Source of the DNA: Conchocele bisecta
Taxonomy: Eukaryota > Mollusca > Bivalvia > Lucinida > Thyasiridae
DNA: 64,000 nt
Direction: 5' to 3'
Assembly (NCBI GenBank): GCA_029237695.1
Contig: CM055265.1
Span: 40,913,840-40,977,839, forward strand
In this document: positions 1 through 12,319 of the stretch, piece after piece
How positions within the stretch are numbered: position 1 is the first letter of the stretch
How the letters are laid out: every line of letters begins with the position of its first letter
Notes under the pieces: generated by a model
The model's input: the letters and a program-made list of their open reading frames with translations, nothing else
Databases searched by the model: none
What the model was told of the DNA's origin: nothing
Program-made: the position numbers and the translations under genes

Positions 1-260
1 TTCTGTGCAATTGCTTGTATTGTATACTTGTACAAACTTGTGTTTTTCTTTATACTATATTCTTGTACATAATTGTAACTCTCCTTATGGAGGAATAAAG
101 AATTACTACTACTTACATTTACTTTTACGAATAGTCAACTATTTCAACATGACACTGGCGTCATTGTATACACACAAATATCGTGAGGTGTCATGATGAA
201 AGTGCATGGAGTGAAGTATGTATAGCAGCAAGTGTGAATAAAAAAAAAATTCCCCTCATT
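1..260. other. AT-rich sequence, no gene seen
   Basis: No convincing coding or RNA feature. A short A-run sits near 240-249. The tandem units described next begin just after it. Confidence 0.4.
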
Positions 261-261
261 A

Positions 262-925
262 TCGGGCAAGAAATGTTTCGATATTTACAACAAGATCAAT
301 GCTATATTGTGAAATAGAACATGTTAAATGTGAGCATCGATATAATGCACAACAACAGTTCTAGACATGCGTAGACTGATTTGCGTATGATTATACAAGA
401 AGGTAATTAATTTTCAATCAAGGTTTGAAGCATCGCGCCTGTGGCGGGGACATTCCCCACAACATCAGGTAAGAAACTATTCATTATATGCATCGTCACA
501 TCAAATATGGTTCATGAAATCATTAAGATATACATAGCATCAGATGTATATAGACATGCATACATACATACAGTTACATAATGTGTCCAGGCCTTTCATT
601 GTTCTTGATTTGTGCATGATTATACAACAAGGTAATTAATTTTCACTCAGGATTGAAAGCTTCGACACCAGGTAAGAAATATTTTCGATATTTACAATAA
701 CAGATGAAATAAAATATGGTACACAATATCATTGACATATTCATATATATCAGCATATATAGACATATACATACAGTTACATAATGTGTCCGGTGCATTC
801 GTTGTTCTTGATTCACGTATGGTTGGTTACAACAAAGTAATTAATTTTCAATCAGGTTCGGAAGCATCGCACCTGTGGCAGCATCAGGTACGAAACTCTC
901 CTATATTTTCTGACATCAACAGCGC
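262..925 (+). repeat. Three and a half tandem units with microexon-like cores
   Basis: A unit of roughly 206-230 bp recurs, with a partial copy at 262-380 and then copies starting near 381, 615 and 828. Each full copy has a stretch reading taattaattttcaatcag, a short non-identical insert, and then gtaagaaa or gtacgaaa. Read as splice signals, these bound candidate inserts at 423-468 (46 nt), 651-671 (21 nt) and 856-887 (32 nt). The flanking intron-like DNA shares blocks such as cagttacataatgtgtcc. The tandem duplication is directly visible. The microexon reading is inference, and the three lengths are in different phases, so they could equally be decayed repeats. Confidence 0.5.
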
Positions 926-968
926 TCAGGTATTATCCTAACATGCTGTATAAATCGTAGATACATAT

Positions 969-3104
969 CTAGTGAATCCGGCTTAAGAGTAAGCTGTCAG
1001 GCTCAGGGTCATCTGTTTCATCAACATCCACCGTATCCACTTCTTCCTCTTCTTCTACCAGTAAATCTATCATTTCAGTTGGCAGGTAATCCCCCTCTGT
1101 CCATCAGCGCCATTGTAATTTGACAGCAGCTCTCCTGACTTGGGACTGAACTTTTGCAGGAATAGCTCCATGCGCAGTTTGTTTATGTCTGTAATACTAG
1201 TACTAGTACTCCTGTACATCAGACACACAAAGTGTTCAAGGAGGAGGAGTTCTACAGAAGGGGACAAACCCAACTGCATAAATGTGTCAGTGAATTCTGA
1301 GTGCATCTGAAGTAGTTTTAGCGGTGTCACCTTTCCACGACGAACGAAAGCACTCGTGCTGTCACAACCGGTGAACGCATGAAATGCTGACAATGCCAAA
1401 CACAGCTGCGTACCAACCTCAGCAATGATACCGTGTATCTCAAGCAGTCGTCGTTTGTTGTCGACACCTGTGTCAAACAGCATACGCTGTTTCACCTGCT
1501 GTGTAAACCTGAGTAACAGTACAAACACGTCGGTATCTGGAGATCTGACAACAATTGTATCGTTACATGCGATGCATGGTGCAAACCAGCCGTGTGTCTG
1601 CTTCCTGACGAATTCAGTTCTTCTATTTCGTTAGTGTGTGTTGATATGCCATCCATACTAGTTAATTTGATGCATTTGGTTTCACACACAAACACAATTG
1701 TTCTTCCCTTCACCTTGTGTGCGTATTTATCTTGCATCCATTCATTAAGTAGGAGTTTGCACAATTGTGTCTTGTTCACATCGTTCGAGAGGAACTGCTT
1801 CCAGTCACGTGGAACCTTTGACAGCGTTCCCTTCATCAAGTAGGTATTTGTGGTACCTCTTCGTTGTCGTTCATTAGTTTTAATTGACAGAGGATGGTAC
1901 GTGTCTGTTACAAAATCCACGCGTTCTGCTTTCGGCATTTGGTCATATAGACTCTCCGCCAGATCTGCAAATGTGTTGAGCAAAGCAGTTTGCATATGTA
2001 GAATTGCATTTCCGTCAATGATGTAGCTCACCTGTTCTAGCGGAGGCCTGTCAACCATATGCGTCTGCCCTTCCAGTTGGTGCATCAATTTAGCTTTGTC
2101 AGTCCTTGCCGGTGATCCATCATCTGTTGCAAGCGACCATGGAACTGGACCTAACGGGTAACTGAAGACAATGTTGTTCCTGAGTGCAATGGAAACGAGA
2201 TGTCCAAATACATTCCGTTCTGCTACTAGTTCCTTTGACTTTCGCTGTGGACTCGTAAGTGTCACCGATTTTGCAAGCGTGGCAAATGTCTTTGAGTTTT
2301 TGTTGCTTTTTTTGGCGCATGGAAGCTGACAGATCTTTCTACAAACCTCTCTTGTACAAACCGATCAAATGCTTGCTTTTCTGTATCTCCAGCAGTGAGT
2401 ATATCGTTGTCGACTGCTTTCGAAACTGGAGCCCCTGACGATAGGCAATAGAGCGAATCTTTGTCGGACACAGTAAATGGGTCGATGAAATTGCCTATTG
2501 CATCCACAACCATTTTGACATCAGCCTCACTGTGAGCAATTTCGTTTTTTCTTGTGTCTTTGTGGGATGAGCTATCTTGTGTATTCATGTCCGCCAGTTC
2601 CAGTGTACGTGGCATTCAGATAGCCTGCGCGGCGATGTCTTGTTGTACACCACCTGTAGTATGCCGCATAGATTCTACTGAAGCCTATGATTCCACCATG
2701 AGACTTGGCATGGCGATTGATTGTCTGTTCGATTGTGATGTCTACATCATTTCTTGACGAAGGAACACTAGACCGATTCACGCTGAAACCATTCTTCCTC
2801 AGGAGTTCTTCTACCCCGGGATGTTTCTGGTCTATGTTCAGCAGTGTCATAAGATATGTAGTGGCGTATCGTGCATAGTTCTGGTGGTCATAGCTGAAGA
2901 ACAATGGACACATCGTCTGAACACATTTTATGTGCAGGTCCATGTTGTTTTCCTTAGCAAAAATCGCAGGACTGTGTACACAGCAGTCATGTACCCAAAC
3001 CAGAACTGTGCTGTCTTTCCAAGGCTTCCTTCGCTAACTCTGGTCCGAAAATCATTGTAGAGCTCGAGCCATTCCATGCATTTGTCATTTGTACCGAAAG
3101 ACAT
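969..3104 (-). pseudogene. Frameshifted copy of an uncharacterised invertebrate multicopy gene (HAFTGCDSTSAF family)
   Basis: Reading leftward from an ATG at 3102-3104, consecutive conserved blocks lie in different frames. They are GKTAQFW near 3030; a block with YDHQNYARY, GGIIGFSR and YYRWCTTRH at 2943-2650; SSHKDTRKNEIAHSEADV and YCLSSGAPVS at 2600-2330; SNKNSKTFATLAKSVTL; FGHLVSIAL, PLGPVPWSLATDDGS and YIIDGNAIL at 2260-1990; EADTRL near 1590; NDTIVVRSPDTDVFVLLL near 1540; AFHAFTGCDSTSAFVRRGK near 1380; and an acidic tail with LVEEEEEVDTVDVDE ending at a TAG at 969-971. I recognise the family from many invertebrate genomes as long unnamed proteins with the GCD motif. No function is established to my knowledge, and it may travel with mobile elements. 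At least five one- or two-base indels are needed. One falls in a seven-A run near 2314, so sequencing error is possible there, but the number of breaks argues for decay. Confidence 0.7.
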
Positions 3105-3329
3105 TTGAGACCAGCGTAACGCCAGATGTGACAGTATGATAATGGCACATGCTGTTCGCTATTCAATCTATATTATGAAGTGGCATTTCTATTGAATATA
3201 TTAGATCCAGAACAGACTGCAGGTCAATACATGTGTAAGTCAAGACATCCATAGGTCGCATATGTCATAAGATTAGGCCATGGGCCAAATATGGAAAACC
3301 TACCCCTGCGTAAAACACACATTATATTA

Positions 3330-3900
3330 CGCAATTGTCATGTATATTGATATCCATCACATGGCATTAATTTGCGGTGTTAAAAGTGGTTCAAATGCCA
3401 CTTATCATCAGTTAACATGGACAATTGTTAACATGGGAAATTGTTGAATAAACGCCTTTTTTGGCGGCCATTTTGAACATTTCCACTATTTATATCATGC
3501 TGTCAAGTCAATATGTATTACATAATTGATATGCATATTGATATGCATTACAAGGTATAAGTTACAATGTTAATAGCGGTTCCAATAACACTTAACAGCA
3601 GTTACAGTGCAACATTTTCGCAAAAAAAACACACGTTTTGGCGGCCATTTTGAAAATGGCGGCCATTTGGTAAAATAAATTGATTTTGTATGTATCACAC
3701 ACTGTTTTATATTCAATTAATGAGTAGATAAGAACGATTTAGAAAATTTAAATCGGTCCTAATACCGGTTAACAGGAGATAAAGCTAGTCATGTAAACCA
3801 AAACAATTGTTTTTGGAGGCCATCTTGAAAAATGGCCGCCATTTGTTCATCCAGCGGCTTTTTAATGGCAGACCTTCTGGAATGACAGACAATTGACTAA
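3330..3900. repeat. Degenerate tandem repeat with GGCGGCCATTTT motif
   Basis: Three diverged units of about 170-190 bp each carry a block close to ggcggccattttgaa (near 3462, 3640 and 3820) and a block close to cggttccaataacacttaac (near 3380, 3580 and 3750). No coding potential is seen. The last unit runs into the tandem-core element that follows. Confidence 0.55.
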
Positions 3901-3963
3901 TGAATTTGAAAATCATAGTGGCGTTATGTACCACGGAGGGGAGGGGGGTTATTGGTGGCCCAA

Positions 3964-5195
3964 AGACAACTAGATTGGTCAGTAAGCGAGGCTTACGGAA
4001 TACCCCCCGCGTGGGCCCAGGTACCACTAAATATGTAAAATTTTCTAAGTGTGGGCTTGTGACCTTGACTCTAGGCTTAGCGGGGGTGGAACGAACGTGA
4101 ATGTGAAGCAGATCCGAGCAAGGAAATACAAGTTATAACCGATTTCTCTGATGTTAAGTTTTGTAAAGAGACTAAGTATGTGATCTTGACCTTGGGATCA
4201 GCGGGGATATGTCACAGCATGATAGTAGAGCCTTACAGAAATATTAAGAATTTTAGATGAAGTTATAACATATTTCTCTGATGTTAAGTTTTCTAAAGAG
4301 ACCATGTATTTGACATTGACCTTGGGATCAGCGGGGGTTGGACGTTCGTGGATTTGGCACAGCATGGTAGTAGAGCCTTACAGGAATGCATGTGTGAAAT
4401 ATTAAGCATTTTAGATGAAGGAAATAGAAGATATAACAATTTTTCTCTGATGTTAAGTTTTGTAAAGAGACTAAGTATTTGACCTTGACCATGGGATCAG
4501 CGGGGGTTGGACGGTCGTGGATTTGGGACAGCATGGTAGTAAAGCCTTACATGAGTGCATGTGTGAAATATTAAGCACTTTAGATGAAAGAACTAGATTG
4601 GTCAGTAAGCGAGGCTTACGGAATACCCCCGCGTGGGCACAGATACCCCTAAAATATGTAAAAATGTCCAAGTGTGTGGGCTTGTGACCTTGACTCTGGG
4701 ATTAGCGGGAGCGGCATGAACGAGAATTTGTCACAGGGTGGTAGAGGTCCATTGGAGCAATGAGTGTGTGAAATGTGAAGCAGATCCGAGCAAGGAAATA
4801 GAAGTTATAACCGATTTCTCTGATGTTAAGTTTTGTAAAGAGACTACCGCATAACCCCGGGGGCGTTACATTATATTTTACAAAAGGGGGGCGTTTATTA
4901 GCCACTAAAAATATATAACAATATTTCTCTGATGTTAAGTTTTGTAAAGAGACTTTGACCTTGAGCTTGGGATCAGCGGGGGTTGGACGGTCGTGGATTT
5001 GGCACAGCATAGTAGGAGAGCCTTACAGGAATGCATGTGTGAAATATTAAGCATTTTAAATGAAGGAAATAGAAGTTATATATAGTCTGATGTTAAGTTT
5101 ACGGACGCACGGACACATGGACGGACGGACGGACGGACAACATATGACTCCAGTATACCCCCCCCCCCCCCACAACTCGTTGCGGGGGTATAATT
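3964..5195. mobile_element. Tandem-core element E1 with (ACGG)n and terminal hairpin
   Basis: About six core units of roughly 120-190 bp carry blocks such as ctctgatgttaagttttgta, tgaccttgaccttgggatca and cggtcgtggatttggcacag. The right end has a (GGAC)n microsatellite at 5118-5139, then a long C run and gcgggggtat at 5182-5191. That last block is the inverse of ataccccccgc at 4000-4010, giving imperfect terminal inverted repeats. A second copy of the left end (agtaagcgaggcttacgg) lies at 4597, so two copies are fused or nested. No protein is encoded. The layout resembles non-autonomous bivalve elements with tandem cores (pearl or Helentron-derived types); that assignment is inference. Confidence 0.65.
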
Positions 5196-6245
5196 ATATG
5201 GATGATTCTGCTGGTATAGAATTTTTGTTCTATTTTCTTGCTTTTGAATAATAAAGATTACTAAATTATTATATCTGTATAGAGGGCACTCGTATTTTTT
5301 AGAACTGGTGGAATAATGACACATGAATGAACATGTTGTGCCTACTGAGTGGGGATGTACCTTTTAGTGTTATCTGAATTGGAGAGTTGTGTTACTTTAT
5401 TGATTTGTTTTGTTAGAAATTTGCTGTTTCACTAAATTAATTGCTATAGATGTTTCGAAACCAATTGATCGGGGCTACTGTACTTCATTGTGATTTGTTT
5501 TCCTGCTGAGAAAGTTATGTTCTTGGTAATTCTCGGGTGTGGGGCTTCGTGGCAGTATGGTGTTAGTTTCTTATTTGCATATTTTCATGGGTCTCCTTTG
5601 GAAGCAGGTCAAAACGCCCCCAAGTCAAATCGCCCCCATTTTGGTTAAAACGCCCCCAACTTTGGTAACAAAAAAAAACACAAAAAAAAACAAAAACAAC
5701 AACAAAACACCCCCATAATTATTTTTTTTTAAATACCATTTTATTTTGTCATTATTATTTGTATTTGTAATTTGTACAGTAATTCAGTGGGCATGTATGA
5801 GCCTTTTTAACATGATAAACAAGTCCGTCTCTATTGTATCTCTGAAGATTATTTCATCTAGATATGTATAGTTTCTTCTAATTAAACCCATGATGCAATT
5901 TGCCTAACTATTGGGAAATAGTTTATCGCCATCAGTACATGAACAATATACCCAACGAAGACCAATGCAACACTATAGTAGATAGTAGCTGCACGCTTTC
6001 CGCTTTATATAGGCAACAGGTTGCACTATACGTAATGCAGTGTAATGCAATGTAAGTAGAGTTATGTACTCGGAACTAACTAGTTGCGGAAGCGTAACTC
6101 TGAATTACTACCGTATTAGCAGTAATTACTGTGTGATGGCAATACGGAATTTAACTACTTTAATACCATTTAAGTAAGGTTTAAAAGAAAAAGTTTCGAC
6201 AGTATTGTAAAATAATGCTCTAACTGCTACTATTATGAAGTCTAT
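5196..6245. other. No gene seen; possible transposon terminus at 5605-5720
   Basis: The stretch at 5605-5670 repeats the phrase aacgcccccaa three times with small changes and then runs into an A-rich tract. A similar phrase in inverse orientation occurs at 26,100-26,165. This looks like the terminus of an unidentified transposon. The remainder, 5720-6245, is AT-rich without recognisable features. Confidence 0.35.
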
Positions 6246-6249
6246 CATT

Positions 6250-6735
6250 CCAGTTATGTATGGCCCCGTGCAGGCACCGGGGCAGGATCAACTGATCCTG
6301 AGAATAGTGCTGCAGTAGCCATTGCTTGTCGTAAAAGGCGACTAAACTGGCTTAACGATTGGGTTCATACTTTCCGGAACCCACTATACCGGATTTGGCC
6401 CTCATGTACATTTTTGGCTTTCTTGTATGTGAGAGTTGAGTCAGGCTATGCCCCATATATAAAAGTAAGATTAGCGCTAATCCTATTACTTTTAGGGGAT
6501 GGGATAAATGATGCTGGTGTGGCGAGGGCCTGGCACCAGATCAGGTTGTTCTAATTTCAGGACTGAATATATATTTTGATTGTAAATATTGAGTTCTGAA
6601 GTTGGGATTTACCCCCCTCGGACAGGTGGATACGGGACACGACCCCGTTGACCCGTCTGCGTGTAGACTCCCTGAGGCTTGTACCTCTATGTCAGAAAAG
6701 CGGACGTTAAACCCTGTTCACTCACTCACTCCAGT
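6250..6735 (+). mobile_element. SINE-like composite repeat
   Basis: The sequence contains the phrase ttgtcgtaaaaggcgactaa, familiar from molluscan SINE-like repeats, then a segment gcaccagatcaggttgttct. It ends with gacgttaaaccctgttcac and a (TCAC)n tail at 6716-6732. Pieces of the same middle segment recur at 15,857-15,930, at 17,810-17,860 and, inverted, at 39,215-39,290 and 49,603-49,677. A terminal short tandem tail is typical of SINEs. I could not assign clean polymerase III A and B boxes, so the class is uncertain. Confidence 0.45.
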
Positions 6736-8290
6736 TATGTATGAATTGGTTGGTCAGTCATTGTTTTTCAAGTGATACGAATATATCGGTATCGCCAATA
6801 TCTTTGTGGATCCAAACATAACCAAGACCTATAATTATATAATACGAAATTTAAATCACGGACACGTGATACCCAGTTAGTTTTAGCTGGGTATCTTTGT
6901 GTGTCATGTACAAGTAGTTCGTATACAAGCTTGTTTACTGATATAACAACAATTTTCACCAGTATTTCATAATGTTTGAATATCTACGTATTATCAAATT
7001 TGTACGACCAAGCTCTCCATATATAACATCATTGTGTGTACACTGAGGTCACATTACAAACTATCACTTATTTTCTTCAAAACACGCTAAAGGCAACAAC
7101 GGCGACCCTAATAACCGATTTCCGGTTTGTATTTTTCGTGATATTGACATTTCTCATATCGCACCTTATCTGACACCTATACAGAGCCATGCAATGAATT
7201 GGTCATCGCTTATCCCTCCTGTTACTGCGACCTACTGGCGCGAGGTGGCGCTGTAAAAAATAACCGCTATGACGTAGCAGTAGAACAGCTTACCTGATTG
7301 GTGGATGAAGGTTTCTTATATAATATCGTTTGGATTTACGGACATCATGTATTAGTTGAATAATTTCTTCGTTTTTGTCGTTTAATATATACGTTAATCG
7401 TTATGTTTTCCTTTGCCTATATAGTTATACTTGGATTATTTATACGTTGGTTGCAATCATCGGCGACGAATATCTATGCGGAAATCGGTTGTAATTCACT
7501 GTCAAACAGACAGCAGAGCCAGAATCAGAAAAAAATGTGAAATTAAATGTTATATATTTCTTTTTTCTTTTTACAAAATGCTAATCTCCGACATTTCGTA
7601 AATTGATTCTGCAGAATGTTGCTTCAGCATACTTGTGCTTTGACAAGTTCGAGTTGAAATAATCAGTGACACGCGTGTGTAGCTATGTTCAAACGGATGC
7701 CGCCGGAGGTCATTAATAGCAAACAACTTATCCGATGATTTGACCGCAGGCAAATAGGGAAGTGGATCTTGGGAAACGTGTATTCTGAATTCAATGAAGC
7801 CACACCTATGTCAACGAACACAATATGCGATTTAGTTATATTTTAGTATTCGAAAACAGTATTTACGGAAAAATAAGCGAGTGGACATTCAAGTTACACA
7901 ATTTTAGCCCTGCAATATAACATTCATTCATGTATAAAAACAAACACATCATTCTACCATGTCTGTCAAATTGGACTCAACCAATCAGCTTGGCATAGGT
8001 GTTGCCTCACGGATTCAATATACACCTGCCGCATTATAGTTGACAACCGTTTGAGCGGCGTAGCTTCACACGTCTGTCACTGACTAGGGCAGATAAACAA
8101 AATGGATTTATAACCAATCAGCATATTAAATTTTCACATGTACAGTAAATTCTTTACTATTTCTAATCTATTTTCTGCTGACTTGTTTCAAATAAATATA
8201 AAATGTTTGGACTTGGTGTTAAAAACTAAAGATGTTTTCCAGAAGAAAATAAATCGTTGTTTTGTCAACTGGATCTACACTGGTCGCAAA
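6736..8290. other. No gene seen
   Basis: No ORF with recognisable similarity, no clear repeat structure and no RNA gene found in this AT-rich stretch. Confidence 0.35.
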
Positions 8291-8299
8291 CGCCCTATA

Positions 8300-8720
8300 A
8301 ACCCCTTGGAGATTGGTTTTGCGTTAATTTATTTATCTAGTTCTTCACTTCATGTGTTAGCCCACACGAGCCTGTACATATCCTCTCGTTAGTTTCCCAG
8401 TACTAATCCTCGATAAGACAGTCCATACCAGAGAGACTTTCCCGGGCCAGTTCCGATCGAGTACATACCCATTGGATGGGGGAGAGATCATTTGTCGTAT
8501 ATTTATATCTACAGCCTGATACTAATAGGTAATAGACTTTTTCAGATTGGGTTTGTCTTGATTTATTTAGTTTAACTTCATGTGTTAGCCCACACGAGCA
8601 TGTACATATCGTCTCGTTAATTTCCCAGTACTAATCCTCGATAAGGCAGTCCATACACAAGAGACTTTCCCGGGCCAGTTTCGATCGAGTACAGACCCAT
8701 GGGTGGATCACTTGTCTTAT
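8300..8720. repeat. Tandem duplication of about 240 bp
   Basis: The block around 8345-8490 (gttagcccacacgagc, then cagtactaatcctcgat, then tttcccgggccag) recurs at 8585-8715 with few changes. The second copy is cut at its right side by element E2, which begins at the run ttattatacccac. Confidence 0.7.
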
Positions 8721-10780
8721 TATACCCACTTTTTTGTAAAAAAAAACGGGTATATTGTTTTCGTCACGGGTGTCCGTCCGTCCGTACGTCCGTACGTCCG
8801 TCCGTACGTCCGTCACGTTTCTTGTAACTCGAAAAACTTTTTCACCTTCATACCTACGCGCCTGATATTTGGTATGTAGCTTCGTTATCATGTGCAGATG
8901 CGCAAAGTGAATTTGGATTTTTGATCCGACCCTCCATCATGGATTATCTCCCCCTTTCGGACTCAGAATTTCCCATTTTTTCCTCGTAACTCGAAAAACT
9001 TTTTCACCTTCATACCTACGCGCCTCATATTTGGTATGTAGCTTCGTTATCATGTTCAGATGCGCAAAAGTGAATTTGGTTTTTCATCCGACCTCCATCA
9101 TGGATTATCTCCCCCTTTCGGACTCAGAATTTCCCATTTTTTCCTCGTAACTCGAAAAACTTTTTTCTTCATACCTACGCGCTCATATTTGCTATGTAGC
9201 TTCGTTATCATGTGCAGATGCGCAAAGTGAATTTGGATTTTTGATCCGACCCTCCATCATGGATTATCTCCCCCTTTCGGACTCACAATTTCCCATTTTT
9301 TCCTCGTAACTCGAAAAACTTTTTCACCTTTCATACCTACGCGCCTCATATTTGCTATGTAGCTTCGTTATCATGTGCAGATGCGTAAAGTGAATTCGGA
9401 TTTTTGATCCGACCTCCATCATGGATTATCTCCCCCTTTCGGACTCACAATTTCCCATTTTTTCCTTGTAACTCGAAAAACAAATTTTTCACCTTCATAC
9501 CTACGCTCCTGATATTTAGGTATGTAGCTTCGTTATCATGTGCAGATGCGCAAAGTGAATTCGGATTTTGGATCCGACCCTCCCATCATGGATTATCTCC
9601 CCCTTTCGGACTCACAATTTCCCATTTTTTCCTCGTAACTCGAAAAACTTTTTCACCTTCATACCTACGCGCCTCATATTTGCTATGTAGCTTCGTTATC
9701 ATGTGCAGATGCGCAAAGTGAATTCGGATTTTTGATCCGACCCTCCATCATGGATTATCTCCCCCTTTCGGACTCAGAATTTCCCTATTTTTCATTGTAA
9801 GTCGAAAAACTTTCTCACCTTAATACCTACATTTCTGATATTTTACATGGTCTTTGAGTTCAGCTGTTATTATACCCACTTTTTTGTAAAAAAAAACGGA
9901 TATATTGTTTTCGTCACGGGTGTCCGTCCGTCCGTACGTCCGTACGTCCGTCCGTACGTCCGTCACGTTTCTTGTAACTCGAAAAACTTTTTCACCTTCA
10001 TACCTACGCGCCTGATATTTGGTATGTAGCTTCGTTATCATGTGCAGATGCGCAAAGTGAATTTGGATTTTTGATCCGACCCTCCATCATGGATTATCTC
10101 CCCCTTTCGGACTCAGAATTTCCCATTTTTTCCTCGTAACTCGAAAAACTTTTTCACCTTCATACCTACGCGCCTGATATTTGGTATGTAGCTTCGTTAT
10201 CATGTTCAGATGCGCAAAGTGAATTTGGATTTTTCATCCGACCCTCCATCATGGATTATCTCCCCCTTTCGGACTCAGAATTTCCCATTTTTTCCTCGTA
10301 ACTCGAAAAACTTTTTCACCTTCATACCTACGCGCCTCATATTTGCTATGTAGCTTCGTTATCATGTGCAGATGCGCAAAGTGAATTTGGATTTTTGATC
10401 CGACCCTCCATCATGGATTATCTCCCCCTTTCGGACTCACAATTTCCCATTTTTTCCTCGTAACTCGAAAAACTTTCTCACCTTAATACCTACATTTCTG
10501 ATATTTGATATGTAGCTTCGTTATGATGTGCAAAGTGAATTCCGATTTTTTGATCGGACCTTCCATCATGGATTATCTCCCCCTTTCGGACTTAGAATTT
10601 CACTATTTTTCCTCGTAGGTCGAAAAACTTTTTCACCTTAATACCTACGCGTCTGATATTTGGCTCGTAGCTTCGTTTTGATGTGCTGATGCGTAAAGTG
10701 AATTCGGATTTTTTATCCGACCCTCCATCATGGATTACCTCCCCCTTTCGGACTTAGCATTTGGGGAAAGTGGGTATATT
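8717..10780 (+). mobile_element. Tandem-core element E2 (two fused copies) with CCGT/CGTA microsatellite
   Basis: The element starts with a hairpin, atacccac then an A/T loop then gggtat (8722-8755), followed by a ccgtccgtacgt microsatellite (8769-8814). About twelve core units of roughly 162 bp follow, each with ctcgtaactcgaaaaacttt, ggtatgtagcttcgttatca and ccctccatcatggattatct. The hairpin and microsatellite appear again at 9869-9966, so a second element of the same family is fused in tandem. The right end near 10,768 reads gtgggtatatt, the inverse of the left end. The repeated short reading frames in each unit are by-products. Core similarity links it to element E4 at 28.0 kb. Confidence 0.7.
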
Positions 10781-11205
10781 GCGATGGCGCGCCATCGACT
10801 TTTTCTAGTATTTATATTAGTTATATGTTGTTATATTTTGAGATTTGGTTCTGATTGGGTTGGGCTACCGGACCCCACCTACTACATGTTAACGTTAACT
10901 ATATACATCCTAACTTAAGCTGCGAACATGGATCTTACAACATTGGCAACCAGTGACGATATTTACAGTAGTTTTCAGATCTGGGATGGAGACAATGGGG
11001 CCTAGTGTCACTGACGTAACTTAGCTAGGACAACTCCATCTGATTTTTATTTTGTTCTTACCCTTAGTACTGGTGTATACGTGTTTACATGTATTGTATT
11101 TTTAAAGTACGATTGGAGCAGCGGTATCATGTTATATTTTATTCCAGTACCCTGTCGCCTTAATGTATTTTAGTACAGCTAAGTGTATTTCCGTTTCACA
11201 TTATT
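10781..11205. other. No gene seen
   Basis: This is unassigned sequence between the end of E2 and the G-run that marks the 3' end of the LINE. Confidence 0.35.
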
Positions 11206-12244
11206 TAGGGGGGGGGGGGGGGGCGGGGCGGGTATTAAATTATATGGGGACGATATAATATTATTTTTTAAGCAAACAGCGGCTAACTCTTTTCTTGCTG
11301 ATTCATGCGTTGGGCAGAAGAAGAAATAATGGTCCAGTTCTTCTATTTCGTCTTCATCGCACTGACTACAGTTTATATCTATATCAATATTTCTGCCCTA
11401 TGGATAACGATTTGCCTTTATACCATTTCTGCCTAATCTAAGTCGTGTGATTATTCTGTCTGCCCGCCTATCCTTACTGTATAATTTACACGTACCTGGG
11501 ATTGTGTGAATCATTGATTGAAGTATGTGCCCACCGTGCTTACTTTCATGAATGTTATTCCAACGTGTTTGCCATTTGTATCTTACTTTTTTGCTAATGA
11601 CAGAATATATTTCTCTATGAGTAGGTAATGTTAATTCATCGGTGCCTGTCAAATGTGCTGAAGCAATCACGCGATCTGCTTCTTCATTACCGGGTATTCA
11701 AATATGGGAAGAGACCCAGTCTATATTTATAAGCTTGCCCTGTTCCACTGTTCTGCTTATTAGTGTCTTAATGTTATGTATTTTGTCGGGTCTCGTTTTA
11801 GATTTACCTGAATTAATAGCTTGGACAGAGCTTAATGAATCTGTTATAATTACGGTGTTTTTGTAGTAATTTAATTAGCGTAAGATTGTATATAAGGGCA
11901 TTTTCTATGGCAATAAGCTCTGATGTAAATACACTTAGAGTTGATGCCAACTTATATTGTTCTATATGACCTAGCTGAGGTACCACAAAGGCAGCTGATG
12001 CTATTCCTAATTCTGAGTTTTTGCTACCATCCGTGTATATCTGTAGCGTGTCTTTCCAATGGTGGTGAATGTAATCTGTTGCGTTTTTAAGGCTGAAGGC
12101 TGGATCCCTATTCGTATCTATTATTATTTCTGTAAGGTCAGATATTGCTGTTATTTCAAATGGGTAGTAGGGTATGTGTATGACGAATGGTTGTATGTTA
12201 CAGTCATTTAGTCCATATTCTTCTTTTAGGCTTATTGCGTTCAT
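11206..12244 (-). pseudogene. LINE RNase H domain and C-terminal zinc motif
   Basis: RNase H motifs appear as YTDGSKNSELGIASAAF, SVFTSELIAIENAL, VIITDSLSSVQAI and, across a stop, SSHI*IPGNEEADR. These supply the expected D, E, D and D positions. The frame changes near 11,870, and a TGA replaces a glycine codon in the last motif near 11,694. Downstream, RLRLGRNGIKANRYP is followed by an in-frame TAG, then CSQCDEDEIEELDHYFFFCP, a CCHC-type motif found at the C terminus of I and R1 type LINE proteins. A proline-rich run made by the C-tract ends the sequence. Confidence 0.8.
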
Positions 12245-12319
12245 TGCATAACATGTTTTTATTTTAGAATTGTTAGATTGATACTTGTTAGCATTAGGTT
12301 GATGGCTAGGATTTTCGTT

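Noticed and set aside
6250..6735. A tRNA gene
   Set aside because: There is a phrase that resembles a B box, but no cloverleaf or anticodon arm could be drawn. A SINE-like repeat is the better reading.
8717..10780. Regular repeats resembling a CRISPR array
   Set aside because: Units are about 162 bp and tandem with no unique spacers, and the genome is clearly eukaryotic. It is a transposon core array.
11209..11230. G-run as a possible G-quadruplex regulator
   Set aside because: It lies at the 3' end of the LINE and is most simply a low-complexity tail. Similar C and G runs at 5159, 15,927 and 17,752 are also inside repeats.
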